From Arthrobacter sp. E3 (GTDB taxonomy: Bacteria; Actinomycetota; Actinomycetes; Actinomycetales; Micrococcaceae): a stretch of DNA of 50,217 bases. The position numbers were made by a program, and so were the translations under genes. The stretch spans positions 1-50,217 of the forward strand of contig NZ_JAFMPX010000027.1 in assembly GCF_017353415.1 (NCBI RefSeq), read 5' to 3'. Shown piece after piece: positions 18,257 to 26,076 of this stretch (positions within the stretch are counted from its first letter, which is position 1; the number at the start of each line of letters is the position of its first letter). The notes beneath the pieces were generated by a model, which saw nothing but the letters and a program-made list of their open reading frames with translations, was not told where the DNA came from and did no database searches.

Positions 18257-20004
18257 CGCAGCGACCCCTAGACGCGCCCGCCGCTGGTGAATCCGTCGAT
18301 GACATTCTCCAAGTCAGCGGACTGCAGGTTGAATATCACAGCGCAGGAGAGACGTTCCCCGCTGTGCGCGGAGTAAGCTTCAGCATTCCACGCGGAAAAA
18401 TAGTCGCGATCGTGGGTGAATCGGGCTCAGGAAAAAGCACCATCTCTCAATCGCTCATCCGCAGGCTGTCCACGGGCGGGAGCATTACCTCCGGTTCCAT
18501 CGTGTTCGATGGGATCAACCTAACTCAACTAAGCGAAAAGAAGCTTCGACGGATTCGCGGTGCCCGCATCGGCTTCGTGCCCCAAGACCCCAGCAACTCT
18601 CTCAACCCGCTCATGAAGATCGGCGAGCAGATTGCCGAATCCCTTCGGTTGCACGAGAAAAGCAGCGCGTCCGCAGCTGCAGTGAGAGCCGTGGAGATCC
18701 TGCGCGAAGTAGGCATTCCTGATGCGTCTGCTCGTGCTGGCCAGTACCCGCATCAACTCTCCGGCGGTATGCGACAACGCGTCCTGATCGGCATGGCCTG
18801 GGCCTGCAATCCCGATCTAGTCATCGCGGATGAACCCACGAGCGCCTTGGATGTAACAGTCCAACGGCAGGTTTTGGACCGCATGGAAAGACTTGCATCC
18901 GAGCGGGGCACCGCGGTGTTGCTTGTCACACACGACCTCGCCGTTGCGGCAGATCGTGCTGATGAAATCCTCGTGATGCAACAAGGTCTCATTGTGGAGC
19001 AGGGCCATGCAAAGGAGGTGCTCGAGAACCCCACCCACTCCTACACGCAGCGACTCGTCGCCGCTGCGCCAGGCTTAAACAGCGCCCGACTTCAGGCGCA
19101 GCTTTTACCTTTCGGCAGCAGCGGTCCCTTGGGGAGTTCCCTGTTTGCAGGACGTCCAATCTCAGTCGAAACCAGCTTTGAGGGCATTGAGAAAATACCG
19201 GTTCCAGGTCTGGCTCCGGTTTTGGAAGTGCGGAAGCTGGTCAAGACCTTCGCGCTGCGCACTCCCGGTGCGCCCGCCAGTGTTCTGACCGCCGTTAACA
19301 ATGTCTCCTTTGCGGTGCAGCGAGGCCAGACACTCTCGATCGTTGGGGAGTCAGGTTCGGGCAAGACCACCACGGCTCGTATTGCCGCCCGCATTGCCAG
19401 CGCAGATTCCGGCACTGTTCTTTTCGACGGCGAAGATGTCACGACACTACAAGGGGAAAAACTTCGCCAGCTCAGACGACGTATACAGGTGGTGTATCAA
19501 AATCCGTTTGGGTCTCTTGATCCGCGCATGACGTTGGAACGCATCATTACCGAGCCGCTGCGCGCGTTTAAACTGGGGGACCGGAAACGACAGGCGGAGG
19601 CGGCCAAAGAATTGTTGGAATGCGTCCAACTTTCACCGGACTTGATCAACCGCCGCCCCGGGCAGCTCTCAGGTGGCCAGCGCCAGCGCGTCGCCATTGC
19701 GCGGGCACTCGCGCTGGGCCCGGAAATGATGGTGTTGGATGAGCCCGTCTCCGCCCTGGATGTTTCAGTCCAGGAACAGATCCTCCAGTTGCTAGTTAAC
19801 CTCCAAGCGCAGTTCAACCTCAGCTACTTGTTCATCTCCCATGACCTCGGCGTGATCCGCCAAGTGTCGGATGAGATTGTGGTCATGCGTTTTGGCGATG
19901 TTATTGAAGCGGGGCCCGCAGCCCAGATCTTGAAGTCTCCGACCCAGGCGTACACGAGAGAACTGCTGGAATCCATTCCCGGACAACTTCAGGGCCAGTC
20001 GTGA
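18253..20004 (+). CDS. Double-ATPase ABC transporter protein (DppD-DppF fusion)
   Basis: A 583-residue protein carrying two complete ATP-binding domains in one chain. The first has Walker A GESGSGKST, signature LSGGMRQR and Walker [13 protein letters not shown]; the second has GESGSGKTT, LSGGQRQR and MMVLDEPVSALD. This replaces the usual separate DppD and DppF subunits and powers the two permeases before it. The ATG at 18253 overlaps the previous stop; a longer upstream frame runs through the permease gene and is rejected. The stop overlaps the GTG of the RidA-like gene, so the latter belongs to the same transcript. Confidence 0.94.
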   Translation: MTQRPLDAPAAGESVDDILQVSGLQVEYHSAGETFPAVRGVSFSIPRGKIVAIVGESGSGKSTISQSLIRRLSTGGSITSGSIVFDGINLTQLSEKKLRRIRGARIGFVPQDPSNSLNPLMKIGEQIAESLRLHEKSSASAAAVRAVEILREVGIPDASARAGQYPHQLSGGMRQRVLIGMAWACNPDLVIADEPTSALDVTVQRQVLDRMERLASERGTAVLLVTHDLAVAADRADEILVMQQGLIVEQGHAKEVLENPTHSYTQRLVAAAPGLNSARLQAQLLPFGSSGPLGSSLFAGRPISVETSFEGIEKIPVPGLAPVLEVRKLVKTFALRTPGAPASVLTAVNNVSFAVQRGQTLSIVGESGSGKTTTARIAARIASADSGTVLFDGEDVTTLQGEKLRQLRRRIQVVYQNPFGSLDPRMTLERIITEPLRAFKLGDRKRQAEAAKELLECVQLSPDLINRRPGQLSGGQRQRVAIARALALGPEMMVLDEPVSALDVSVQEQILQLLVNLQAQFNLSYLFISHDLGVIRQVSDEIVVMRFGDVIEAGPAAQILKSPTQAYTRELLESIPGQLQGQS

Positions 20005-20408
20005 ACAAAGCAGCGGAGTTCCACAATGTCACGGCGTTGGGCACTCCCTATGGCGCCTACAGCCATCTGGCGGAAGTGAACGGAGTAGTTTATTCATCTG
20101 GGATAGGTCCCTTCGATGCCGCCACCGGCAGTATTCCTGACGGGATCGAGGCGCAAGCCGAAGCGGTGGTTGACAATCTGGAGCGAGGTTTGGCAGATGT
20201 GGGCCTGACCCTACGGGAGGTAGTCAAGGTGACGGTAATCATCGAGAACTTCGCCATGAATTTTCCGGCGGTCAATGAGGTTTACGCACGCCGGTTCCCA
20301 CAGCCTTATCCTGTTCGCACCGTGCTGGGTGGAGCCCTGCCCGGCCCACTGGTGGCCATGGATATCACTGCCGTGCGCACACGGCCGATTCTGGGCCGGA
20401 GCACGTAG
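20001..20408 (+). CDS. RidA/YjgF-family protein, non-canonical
   Basis: A 135-residue member of the Rid family, which hydrolyses reactive imines or enamines made by amino-acid enzymes. The fold is visible from GTPYGAYSHLAEVNGVVYSS to the C-terminal PYPVRTVLGGALPGPLVAMD. Arg106 corresponds to the catalytic arginine of RidA. The glutamate that normally follows about 15 residues later is Asp121 here, so this is not the archetypal RidA subgroup and may act as another hydrolase. It starts on GTG overlapping the ATPase stop. Its place at the end of the locus suggests that degradation of the imported compound yields an imine, or that it performs a dedicated deamination step. Confidence 0.85.
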   Translation: MNKAAEFHNVTALGTPYGAYSHLAEVNGVVYSSGIGPFDAATGSIPDGIEAQAEAVVDNLERGLADVGLTLREVVKVTVIIENFAMNFPAVNEVYARRFPQPYPVRTVLGGALPGPLVAMDITAVRTRPILGRST

Positions 20409-20472
20409 TCACTAGCGGCTAGCTCTGTAGTAGTTTCCGCCAAGAGCCGGTTATTTGCCTTCCCGCATTCAA

Positions 20473-20490
20473 ATGTGATGTAGATCACAT
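20473..20490. promoter_or_regulatory. GlxR/CRP-type binding site
   Basis: TGTGATGTAGATCACA (20474-20489) is a perfect palindrome and matches the actinobacterial GlxR/Crp consensus TGTGA-N6-TCACA, including TA at the centre; one further A-T pair extends it at both ends. It lies about 110-125 bases before the first Asp23 gene. A poor -10-like sequence near 20533 would place the site about 60 bases upstream of a start, where such proteins activate. This suggests control by cAMP or carbon status; activation rather than repression is inference. Confidence 0.75.
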
Positions 20491-20598
20491 GAAAATCATC
20501 GTGACGAAGTTGCTTCCCACTGCGCCTTACCTTTGTAGGCGCCAACCGGCACCGAGCGTGAAGAAATAGCTACACGAAGACTTTCGGGAGTGATTACT

Positions 20599-21093
20599 TT
20601 GACAACTCAGCCTCAGAATAAGAATCAAACGGCCGCTAGCAACGCAGCCGTCAAGTCGGGTTCCACGGGCCGCGGCACCACCACAGTGGCCGACGGTGTG
20701 GTTGCCAAGGTGGCCGGTATTGCCGCCCAGGACATCCCTGGCGTCTTTGCCCTTGGAGGCGGAGCCGCCCGTGCCTTGGGGAGCATCCGCGAAGCCGTGG
20801 GCCAGAAGGACCTCACCCAGGGTGTCAGTGTTGAAGTGGGCCAGACCCAGGTGGCCGTTGACGTGACACTTGTGGTGGAATACCCGCACCCGCTGCAGAA
20901 GGTTGCCGATGCGGTTCGCGACGCCATCTACGCAGCTGTGGAAGACGTGGTGGGCATGGAGGTCACAGAGGTCAACGTATCCATCACCGACATTCACATT
21001 GCCTCGGACGACGCCGATGAGAAGCCCGCGCAGCAGCACAAGCGGATCGACCAGGAACCACTGCCCGGCCAGCGTGAAGCCCGTGTCTCATGA
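20599..21093 (+). CDS. Asp23/Gls24-family envelope stress protein
   Basis: A 164-residue protein (167 if it begins at GTG 20590) of the Asp23/Gls24 family, associated with envelope stress and a membrane-anchored cytoplasmic network in Gram-positive bacteria. The core motif runs VADGVVAKVAGIAAQDIPGV, then GVSVEVGQTQVAVDVTLVVE, then VEDVVGMEVTEVNVSITDIH. GGGAG at 20586-20590 lies eight bases before TTG 20599, which is why that start is preferred. It is the first of a chain of Asp23-related genes; its stop overlaps the next start by ATGA. It probably binds the membrane anchors encoded downstream. Confidence 0.88.
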   Translation: MTTQPQNKNQTAASNAAVKSGSTGRGTTTVADGVVAKVAGIAAQDIPGVFALGGGAARALGSIREAVGQKDLTQGVSVEVGQTQVAVDVTLVVEYPHPLQKVADAVRDAIYAAVEDVVGMEVTEVNVSITDIHIASDDADEKPAQQHKRIDQEPLPGQREARVS

Positions 21094-21281
21094 ACGCCAC
21101 TCTCACCGGAACGGCTGTAGGGGCCGTCTTGGCGATCTCGGCCTTGGCTTTCGGTTTCTGGGCGATGCTGTTGGTGGCCTTGTTCATGGCTGTGGGGGCC
21201 GTGGTGGGCAGGAGTATTGACGGCAGGCTCGATGTGCGCGGCGTGTTGGCAGCTTTCAGCGGCAAGCGCACCTCGTCATGA
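21090..21281 (+). CDS. Small DUF2273-type membrane protein
   Basis: A 63-residue protein that is mostly two adjacent hydrophobic segments (GAVLAISALAFGFWAMLLVA and LFMAVGAVVG), ending in a charged tail RSIDGRLDVRGVLAAFSGKR. Size, topology and position between Asp23-type genes match the DUF2273 small membrane proteins known from Gls24 operons. It overlaps both neighbours by ATGA. It may help anchor the Asp23 proteins to the membrane. Confidence 0.75.
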   Translation: MNATLTGTAVGAVLAISALAFGFWAMLLVALFMAVGAVVGRSIDGRLDVRGVLAAFSGKRTSS

Positions 21282-21679
21282 GTGCCAGCACGCTGGGGTT
21301 TGTCGGGGGAGTCGGCACCGCCAACCGCCACCACCTGCGTGCCGGGTACACCAGGATTTCCTCCGGAGCCATGCACCAGCTGGTGGCGGCAATCGCTGCC
21401 GAGGCCTTCAACGTGCCTTTGCGGGAGGTAAATGCCAAGTTGCATGACGAGAAGGGTCAAGTCAGCGTCTCGCTCGCCGTTCCACTGGTCCTGCCGCTGG
21501 ACAACGTCGGGGAACGGTTTGGGAAAGGCGGTGGCACGGTGTTTGAGCTGGCCGACGCCGCCAAGGACGTGATGGCTGCTCGGATTCAGACGCTGGCGGG
21601 AACCAACGTTGGCCGCGTGAACGTCCGGTTGACCGGCATTCACGACGGAAAAAATGTATCTTCCAGGAGGGTCCAATGA
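21278..21679 (+). CDS. Asp23/Gls24-related protein
   Basis: A 133-residue protein with a shortened Asp23-like pattern: RISSGAMHQLVAAIAAEAFN near the start, then VSVSLAVPLVLPLD, and a C-terminal VGRVNVRLTGIHDGK that mirrors the end of the first Asp23 protein. No membrane segment is visible. It starts and ends in ATGA overlaps, so it is made together with the small membrane protein before it and the anchor-like protein after it. Confidence 0.7.
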   Translation: MSASTLGFVGGVGTANRHHLRAGYTRISSGAMHQLVAAIAAEAFNVPLREVNAKLHDEKGQVSVSLAVPLVLPLDNVGERFGKGGGTVFELADAAKDVMAARIQTLAGTNVGRVNVRLTGIHDGKNVSSRRVQ

Positions 21680-22272
21680 GCAGTTTGCAGGCTACTGAAC
21701 CGCGGTTGATCATGAGGATGAACCGCCGGGAAATACGGTCCAGCCGCGCAGGCTGGTCCATCCTTGCCGCCGCCGTGCTGCTATTGGCAGTACTGTGGCT
21801 GGCCGTAGAACTTGTTCTCTCGTTAACCGGTAACAGCGCACTGCTGCTCTCCCCGACGGAGTTGGCCCTAGGCACCGCTTCGCTGGGAACGGCAACCATT
21901 CCGGCTGCTCTCATGGCTGCTGGCGGGATTCTGGTCCTGGCTGGAATAGCAGTCCTGACACTTGCCATTCTGCCTGGACGCAAACCCCGGCACATCGTGG
22001 ACAACGACCGGTTCGCCGTCGTGGTTGACGGTGAGGTGTTGGCGGCAGCTGTGTCAAGGACTGCCCGCACGGCTGCACAGTTGGCGCCTGAACAAGTTAC
22101 CAGCAGTGTTGGACGGAAACGCATTGACGTGGTGGTCCGTCCGAGCTCCGGGCGCACAGTGGACAAGGAGTCCGTGAAGGACGCCGTGGAACGCGAAGTG
22201 TCCAGCTACGGTCTTCGCCAGCCCATGCCCGTGAATGTTTCCACCACCATGCACCAGGCGGTGGGATCATGA
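21676..22272 (+). CDS. DUF6286-like membrane protein of the Asp23 cluster
   Basis: A 198-residue protein with two membrane segments (about residues 25-48 and 70-96) and a cytoplasmic C-terminal half, which reads DNDRFAVVVDGEVLAAAVSR and then VGRKRIDVVVRPSSGRTVDK. This second half looks like a degenerate Asp23-type fold. The layout matches the DUF6286 proteins found next to Asp23 genes in actinobacteria and is comparable with the AmaP anchor of firmicutes. The family name is from memory and should be confirmed by a profile search. AGGAGGG lies in the preceding coding region just before the ATG, a strong ribosome binding site. Confidence 0.65.
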   Translation: MSSLQATEPRLIMRMNRREIRSSRAGWSILAAAVLLLAVLWLAVELVLSLTGNSALLLSPTELALGTASLGTATIPAALMAAGGILVLAGIAVLTLAILPGRKPRHIVDNDRFAVVVDGEVLAAAVSRTARTAAQLAPEQVTSSVGRKRIDVVVRPSSGRTVDKESVKDAVEREVSSYGLRQPMPVNVSTTMHQAVGS

Positions 22273-22880
22273 ACGGCACCCACCGCGGACTGAACCGCAC
22301 CCTTCTGGCCCTGATGGGACTTGTGCTCATCGGCGCCGGAGCCACCGCCGTGCTGGCCGGCTCCAACACGGCATTTGCCCGGAACTGGACCGCCACCGGA
22401 ACCCAAGCTTGGGCCCGCATCCAAGAAAATCTTGCTGCGGCCCGGATTCCGGGAATGGACACCAGCTGGTGGACGTTGGCAGCCCTGGTGCTGCTGCTGC
22501 TCATTGCCATAATGCTGGTGACGTGGATTGCCTCCCAAGGCACAGGCCGCACTAACCAGCTGGCAGAGCAGACGGATGCAAAGGGAAGCACCTCTGTGGA
22601 CGCTGCTGTGGCGGCCCAGATCATCGAAGCGTCGCTGGCAAGGAACACGCAGGTCCTATCAACTTCGGTTCAATCCTGGAAAACCCGCGGATCTGCTGGC
22701 GGTACGGGGCTCAAGATCATTGTTCAGGCCCGCAAGGGCGCCTCACCCGCCGAGGTGGGAACCGCCGTCGGCCATGCGGTGGACGGAATGGATGAACTGC
22801 TGGGCACCCAGCTGCCCGTGCTGGTCCGCATCAAGGCAGGCACGCGCACCAGATTTGCCCGTTCCGAACGCGTGGCCTGA
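22269..22880 (+). CDS. AmaP-like membrane anchor of the Asp23 cluster
   Basis: A 203-residue protein with two membrane segments (about residues 10-32 and 62-87) followed by a cytoplasmic domain with an Asp23-like ending: LKIIVQARKGASPAEVGTAV and LLGTQLPVLVRIKAG. The topology is that of AmaP, which holds Asp23 at the membrane. It closes the first ATGA-linked block of the operon. The two anchor-like proteins in tandem (with 21676-22272) may form a pair. Confidence 0.7.
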   Translation: MNGTHRGLNRTLLALMGLVLIGAGATAVLAGSNTAFARNWTATGTQAWARIQENLAAARIPGMDTSWWTLAALVLLLLIAIMLVTWIASQGTGRTNQLAEQTDAKGSTSVDAAVAAQIIEASLARNTQVLSTSVQSWKTRGSAGGTGLKIIVQARKGASPAEVGTAVGHAVDGMDELLGTQLPVLVRIKAGTRTRFARSERVA

Positions 22881-22953
22881 GAAATCAAGCACGCTGTGTC
22901 TGACGTGGACTGCACCACCAAGTAATTAATCACTCGCGTAAAAGGAGAACACC

Positions 22954-23211
22954 ATGGGTTTCTCAGCTTTCATTATTCTTGGCCTCATTGTTGGGGCAAT
23001 CGTCAAGGCCGTCATGCCGGGCAAGGTTGGCGGAGGTTGGGTTACCAGCATCATCCTGGGCGTGGTGGGTGCCATTGTGGGCGGGTGGCTGGGAACGCTG
23101 ATCTTCAACGTTGACTTGGGCTCGTTCTTCAACATCAAAACCTGGCTGCTGTCCATTGGCGGCGGTCTGGTTGTCGCAGCCGTCTACGGTGCCATTCGAG
23201 GCCGGAAATAA
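22954..23211 (+). CDS. GlsB/YeaQ/YmgE-family stress membrane protein
   Basis: An 85-residue transglycosylase-associated-type membrane protein. It has three hydrophobic segments with the family motif IIVGWLG-like glycine pattern: FIILGLIVGAIVKAVMPGK, GGGWVTSIILGVVGAIVGGW, and a final SIGGGLVVAAVYGAIRGRK. AAAGGAG precedes the ATG. Proteins of this family are induced by general stress and often lie with Asp23/Gls24 genes, as here. A hairpin terminator follows directly. Confidence 0.88.
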   Translation: MGFSAFIILGLIVGAIVKAVMPGKVGGGWVTSIILGVVGAIVGGWLGTLIFNVDLGSFFNIKTWLLSIGGGLVVAAVYGAIRGRK

Positions 23212-23218
23212 AAGCAAA

Positions 23219-23257
23219 CCGCCACCCGGTAAGCGCCTGCCGCCTGCCGGGTGGCGG
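23219..23257 (+). terminator. Hairpin terminator after the GlsB-type gene
   Basis: An 11-bp GC-rich stem, CCGCCACCCGG with CCGGGTGGCGG (23219-23229 and 23247-23257), begins 7 bases after the stop codon. No U-run follows, so termination may be partial, letting some transcription continue into the sigma-factor gene. Confidence 0.6.
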
Positions 23258-23317
23258 TGCCTGTAGGATCGCGCCCAAGCATGTGGAGCCAAGAAATTGA
23301 CGAAAGGACGCCAGCGG

Positions 23318-23887
23318 GTGAAACGATTGCAGGACCTGCCCCACAAATTGGCCGACGCCCCTGACACGGTTTTGGCTGAGCGGGCCGGTGACGGGGACGT
23401 CGCAGCGTTTGAAACACTGGCTAGGAGGCATGCGCCTCTGATGCGTGCCTACGCAAGGCGTCTGGTCAGGTCCCCTGAGGAGGCCGACGACGTGGTGCAG
23501 GATGCGCTGATCACGGCATGGAAGGACATCGGCAGCCTGAGAGACGTGGCTGCGGTGAAGGCCTGGCTCATGCGGATTGTGGGCAACCGGGCCATTGACA
23601 CGGGCCGGCGCAGAAAATCGCATGAGAACTTTGCGGATCAGCCGGATCAAGCAGATCACCAGGCGAGCCCCGAGGATGTGGCTGTTGCTGGATCCACGCG
23701 CACGGCATTGAACAGTGCCTTGGCCCGGCTGCCGGAGCAACAGCGAAGATGCTGGGTCCTGAAAGAATTTGGTGGCCAATCCTACGAGGAGATCGCCGAG
23801 GCGCTGGGCATCAGCGTGACCAGTGTGCGCGGCCGACTGGCACGGGCACGGACCAGACTTGTGACGGAAATGGAGGAATGGCGATGA
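23318..23887 (+). CDS. ECF-type RNA polymerase sigma factor
   Basis: A 189-residue sigma-70 family factor of group 4 (ECF). Region 2 covers about residues 25-95 (FETLARRHAPLMRAYARRLV to LMRIVGNRAIDTGRRR), with the DDVVQDALITAW core-binding motif. Region 4 is at the end (LPEQQRRCWVLKEFGGQSYE, then EIAEALGISVTSVRGRLARA). GTG at 23318 follows AAAGGA; TTG at 23297 is a possible earlier start. Its stop overlaps the following anti-sigma-like gene by ATGA, the normal layout for a sigma and its inhibitor. It probably governs the envelope-stress genes of this cluster. Confidence 0.9.
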   Translation: MKRLQDLPHKLADAPDTVLAERAGDGDVAAFETLARRHAPLMRAYARRLVRSPEEADDVVQDALITAWKDIGSLRDVAAVKAWLMRIVGNRAIDTGRRRKSHENFADQPDQADHQASPEDVAVAGSTRTALNSALARLPEQQRRCWVLKEFGGQSYEEIAEALGISVTSVRGRLARARTRLVTEMEEWR

Positions 23888-24474
23888 ACCCCACGCATGA
23901 CTGCGGCCGGAGCATCGAGGACCTCAGCGACTATTTGGACACCGGCGCCAGCCCTGACGCGGAGCATATTGACTACTGCCCTCAGTGCCAGGCACGTCTT
24001 GCCGGGCTGCGGAGCCTCAGCGCGGCAGCAAGGGACTTGCTTGACGAGGACGTGGCAGCAACAGCCGACGACTCCGGCTGGCTTGATGGCATTTTGGCCA
24101 ACCTCCGCTTGGAAACTAGTGCTGGGCGCTTGATTCCCCTGCGCGGACAAGGAATGGATGAGCTGACCGAAACGGAAGGAGCCGTCATTGCGCTGGTTCG
24201 TTCGGTAGGGGATGCGTTGGGCGGGGTGCTGATTGGACGCTGCCGACTGGAAGGTGAAATCGGCACCGCCAGTGCGCCGGTCGAAGTGAGAATCAATGTT
24301 TCCGCTCGTTATGGCTACCCGTTGCCCACGCTGGCGGAGGAATTGCGGACGGCAGTCTTCTCCGAGCTCTTGGTGCAGACCGAACTCAATGTGACTGCCG
24401 TCCATGTGGCATTCACCGACATGCGCCCACCATTTGATGATGAGCCTGATTCGCTCGGGGAGGGACGGCAATGA
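23884..24474 (+). CDS. Putative anti-sigma factor fused to an Asp23-like domain
   Basis: A 196-residue protein with two parts. The N-terminal 50 residues carry a zinc-type anti-sigma motif, H-x3-C-x2-C (His28, Cys32, Cys35: HIDYCPQC), with His5/Cys7 as possible fourth ligand. Residues about 92-182 resemble Asp23: EGAVIALVRSVGDALGGVLI, then APVEVRINVSARYGYPLPTL, then LLVQTELNVTAVHVAFTDM. No membrane segment is present. It is translated directly after the ECF sigma gene. The fusion would let sigma release depend on the state of the Asp23 network. The frame starting upstream at 23749 overlaps the sigma gene and is rejected. Confidence 0.7.
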   Translation: MNPTHDCGRSIEDLSDYLDTGASPDAEHIDYCPQCQARLAGLRSLSAAARDLLDEDVAATADDSGWLDGILANLRLETSAGRLIPLRGQGMDELTETEGAVIALVRSVGDALGGVLIGRCRLEGEIGTASAPVEVRINVSARYGYPLPTLAEELRTAVFSELLVQTELNVTAVHVAFTDMRPPFDDEPDSLGEGRQ

Positions 24475-24839
24475 GCCTCGAAGACGAACTCCACCAGCTG
24501 GTACTGACGATGGAAGGCGTGTCCACCGTATATTCGGCGGATCCGTTGTGGATGAATGTACTCAAACAAGTCGGTGCGCTTCTAGGCCCGGAGGACGACG
24601 ACGTGCCTACGACGTTTGTGGTGTGCTCAGAAGAGGGACGCCCCGCAAGCGGTGGCCCCGCAAGCGTTGACACCGGGCGCACCCTCACAACGGTGCGATT
24701 GCGGATCGGCACGAGCGGGGCCCAACCGGCGCCGGTGGTAGCGAAGCTGGTTGCAGAGGGGATCCGTGCCCATGTTTGTGCCCAGCGCCCCGACGCTGAG
24801 GTCAAGGCCGTCGTGGAGATCGCCGCGATAGGCCTGTGA
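24471..24839 (+). CDS. Small hypothetical protein of the Asp23 cluster
   Basis: A 122-residue soluble protein with no family I can name with certainty. It begins MSLEDELHQLVLTMEGVSTV, has a variable middle, and ends in an alpha/beta segment (LTTVRLRIGTSGAQPAPVVA, then VVEIAAIGL). This end again looks like the closing strand of Asp23-type proteins. It overlaps the anti-sigma-like gene by ATGA, so it is part of the same unit. It may assist binding between the fusion protein and other Asp23 family members. Confidence 0.65.
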   Translation: MSLEDELHQLVLTMEGVSTVYSADPLWMNVLKQVGALLGPEDDDVPTTFVVCSEEGRPASGGPASVDTGRTLTTVRLRIGTSGAQPAPVVAKLVAEGIRAHVCAQRPDAEVKAVVEIAAIGL

Positions 24840-24851
24840 ACTTCCCCACGC

Positions 24852-24930
24852 CCTCCCTCACCTCGTTCCTCGGCCAGGGAACCCTCGGGCGCGGGGGCCC
24901 AAGGCCTCCCTCACCTCGTTCCTCGGCCAG
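24852..24930. repeat. 26-bp direct repeat between converging genes
   Basis: The same 26 bases occur at 24852-24877 and 24905-24930 (beginning CCTCCCTCACCTCG and ending TCGGCCAG), separated by 27 bases. They fill the gap between the end of the Asp23 cluster and the end of the minus-strand pseudouridine synthase gene. No hairpin terminator was recognised there. Confidence 0.9.
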
Positions 24931-24932
24931 TT

Positions 24933-25862
24933 CTAATGGTGGTTGGGGAACGCTGCGAGCTCCAGCTCGGAGAAGTAGCTGCGTTGCTCACCCGTGAGGG
25001 GGTCCTTGAAGGATATGCTGTGGGCCAGCAACTGCAGCGGCTTCGTGTAGTCATCCGGGGCCTGCTCATGCAAAACAGGGTAAAACGGGTCATTGAGAAT
25101 CCCCATACCCTGTGAGGCCAGATGTACACGCAGCTGGTGGGTCTTGCCGGTGTGCGGCTGCAAGTTGTAGAGGCCAAGGGTTTCCCCGGATGCCTCGTCG
25201 ACGCGGGTGTCCATGAGCTCAATGCGGGTCTCGGCATTCGGCTCACCTTCGATCTCCTCGGCCAGCAAGTAGGTGCGCGACTTGGTCATGCGGCTGCGCA
25301 CCACGAGGGGGAAGTCCAGATCTTCGCGGACAGGTGCCACGGCGCGGTAGGTCTTCTCGATGCGCCGCTTTTCAAAGAGCAGCTGGTATTTTCCGCGGGT
25401 CTCCGGGTTGGCTGAGAACAGCAGCACACCCGCCGTCATGCGGTCCAGCCTGTGGATGGGAATCAGATCCGGTAAGTCAAGAAGCACCCGCAAACGGACC
25501 AGCGCGGATTCCTGCACATACATGCCGCCAGGGGTGGTCGGCAGGAAGTGCGGCTTGTCCACCACCACGAGGTCGTTGTCCTGGTGCAGGATGGAAAGTT
25601 CCACCGGCAACCGCTTTTCCACCGGAAGTTCGCGGTAGTACCAAATGAACAGGTGCTCACACAAAGGAGTTGTAGGGGTGACGATTTCCCCGCCGAGGGC
25701 CTTCACCTCGCCGCGTTCAAACCTGTCCACAATACCTGCAGGGTCAACGTGGCCGAACTTGTCCAGCACGTACTCCATGGCTGTTGCCCACGGGCCTTCT
25801 CCAGGTATGCGCATGCGGGTGGCATTGACGCCATTGCGCACGGGAAGGGGAGATTTCATCAC
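24933..25862 (-). CDS. RluA-family RNA pseudouridine synthase
   Basis: A 309-residue enzyme that turns selected uridines in ribosomal or transfer RNA into pseudouridine. The family motif is IHRLDRMTAGVLLFS, with catalytic Asp130. The preceding VVDKPHFLPTTPGG and the later LQPHTGKTHQLRVHLASQGM are also standard. No S4 domain is seen at the N-terminus. Two ATGs stand together at the start; AAAGGTG suits the second (25859) slightly better. It is convergent with the Asp23 cluster. Which RNA position it modifies is unknown. Confidence 0.92.
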   Translation of the reverse strand: MMKSPLPVRNGVNATRMRIPGEGPWATAMEYVLDKFGHVDPAGIVDRFERGEVKALGGEIVTPTTPLCEHLFIWYYRELPVEKRLPVELSILHQDNDLVVVDKPHFLPTTPGGMYVQESALVRLRVLLDLPDLIPIHRLDRMTAGVLLFSANPETRGKYQLLFEKRRIEKTYRAVAPVREDLDFPLVVRSRMTKSRTYLLAEEIEGEPNAETRIELMDTRVDEASGETLGLYNLQPHTGKTHQLRVHLASQGMGILNDPFYPVLHEQAPDDYTKPLQLLAHSISFKDPLTGEQRSYFSELELAAFPNHH

Positions 25863-26076
25863 CTTTCAAGGGTACCGAGGCTTGAGTGCAGTGCCGAACA
25901 CAGCTGGTACTGGCTTAGCCAATGCCCCCAGACGTGGTGGCTCCGAAATGCTCCAAGTCGCAGACCTGACGTCACACCGACTGACAGGGGTAACCTCGGA
26001 AGTAGGCGGCCAGCCCCTGTGAAACACGTTTGCAGGTCTGCCGTGGCGGCCATATTCCCGTGGAACGGGGTGAGGC

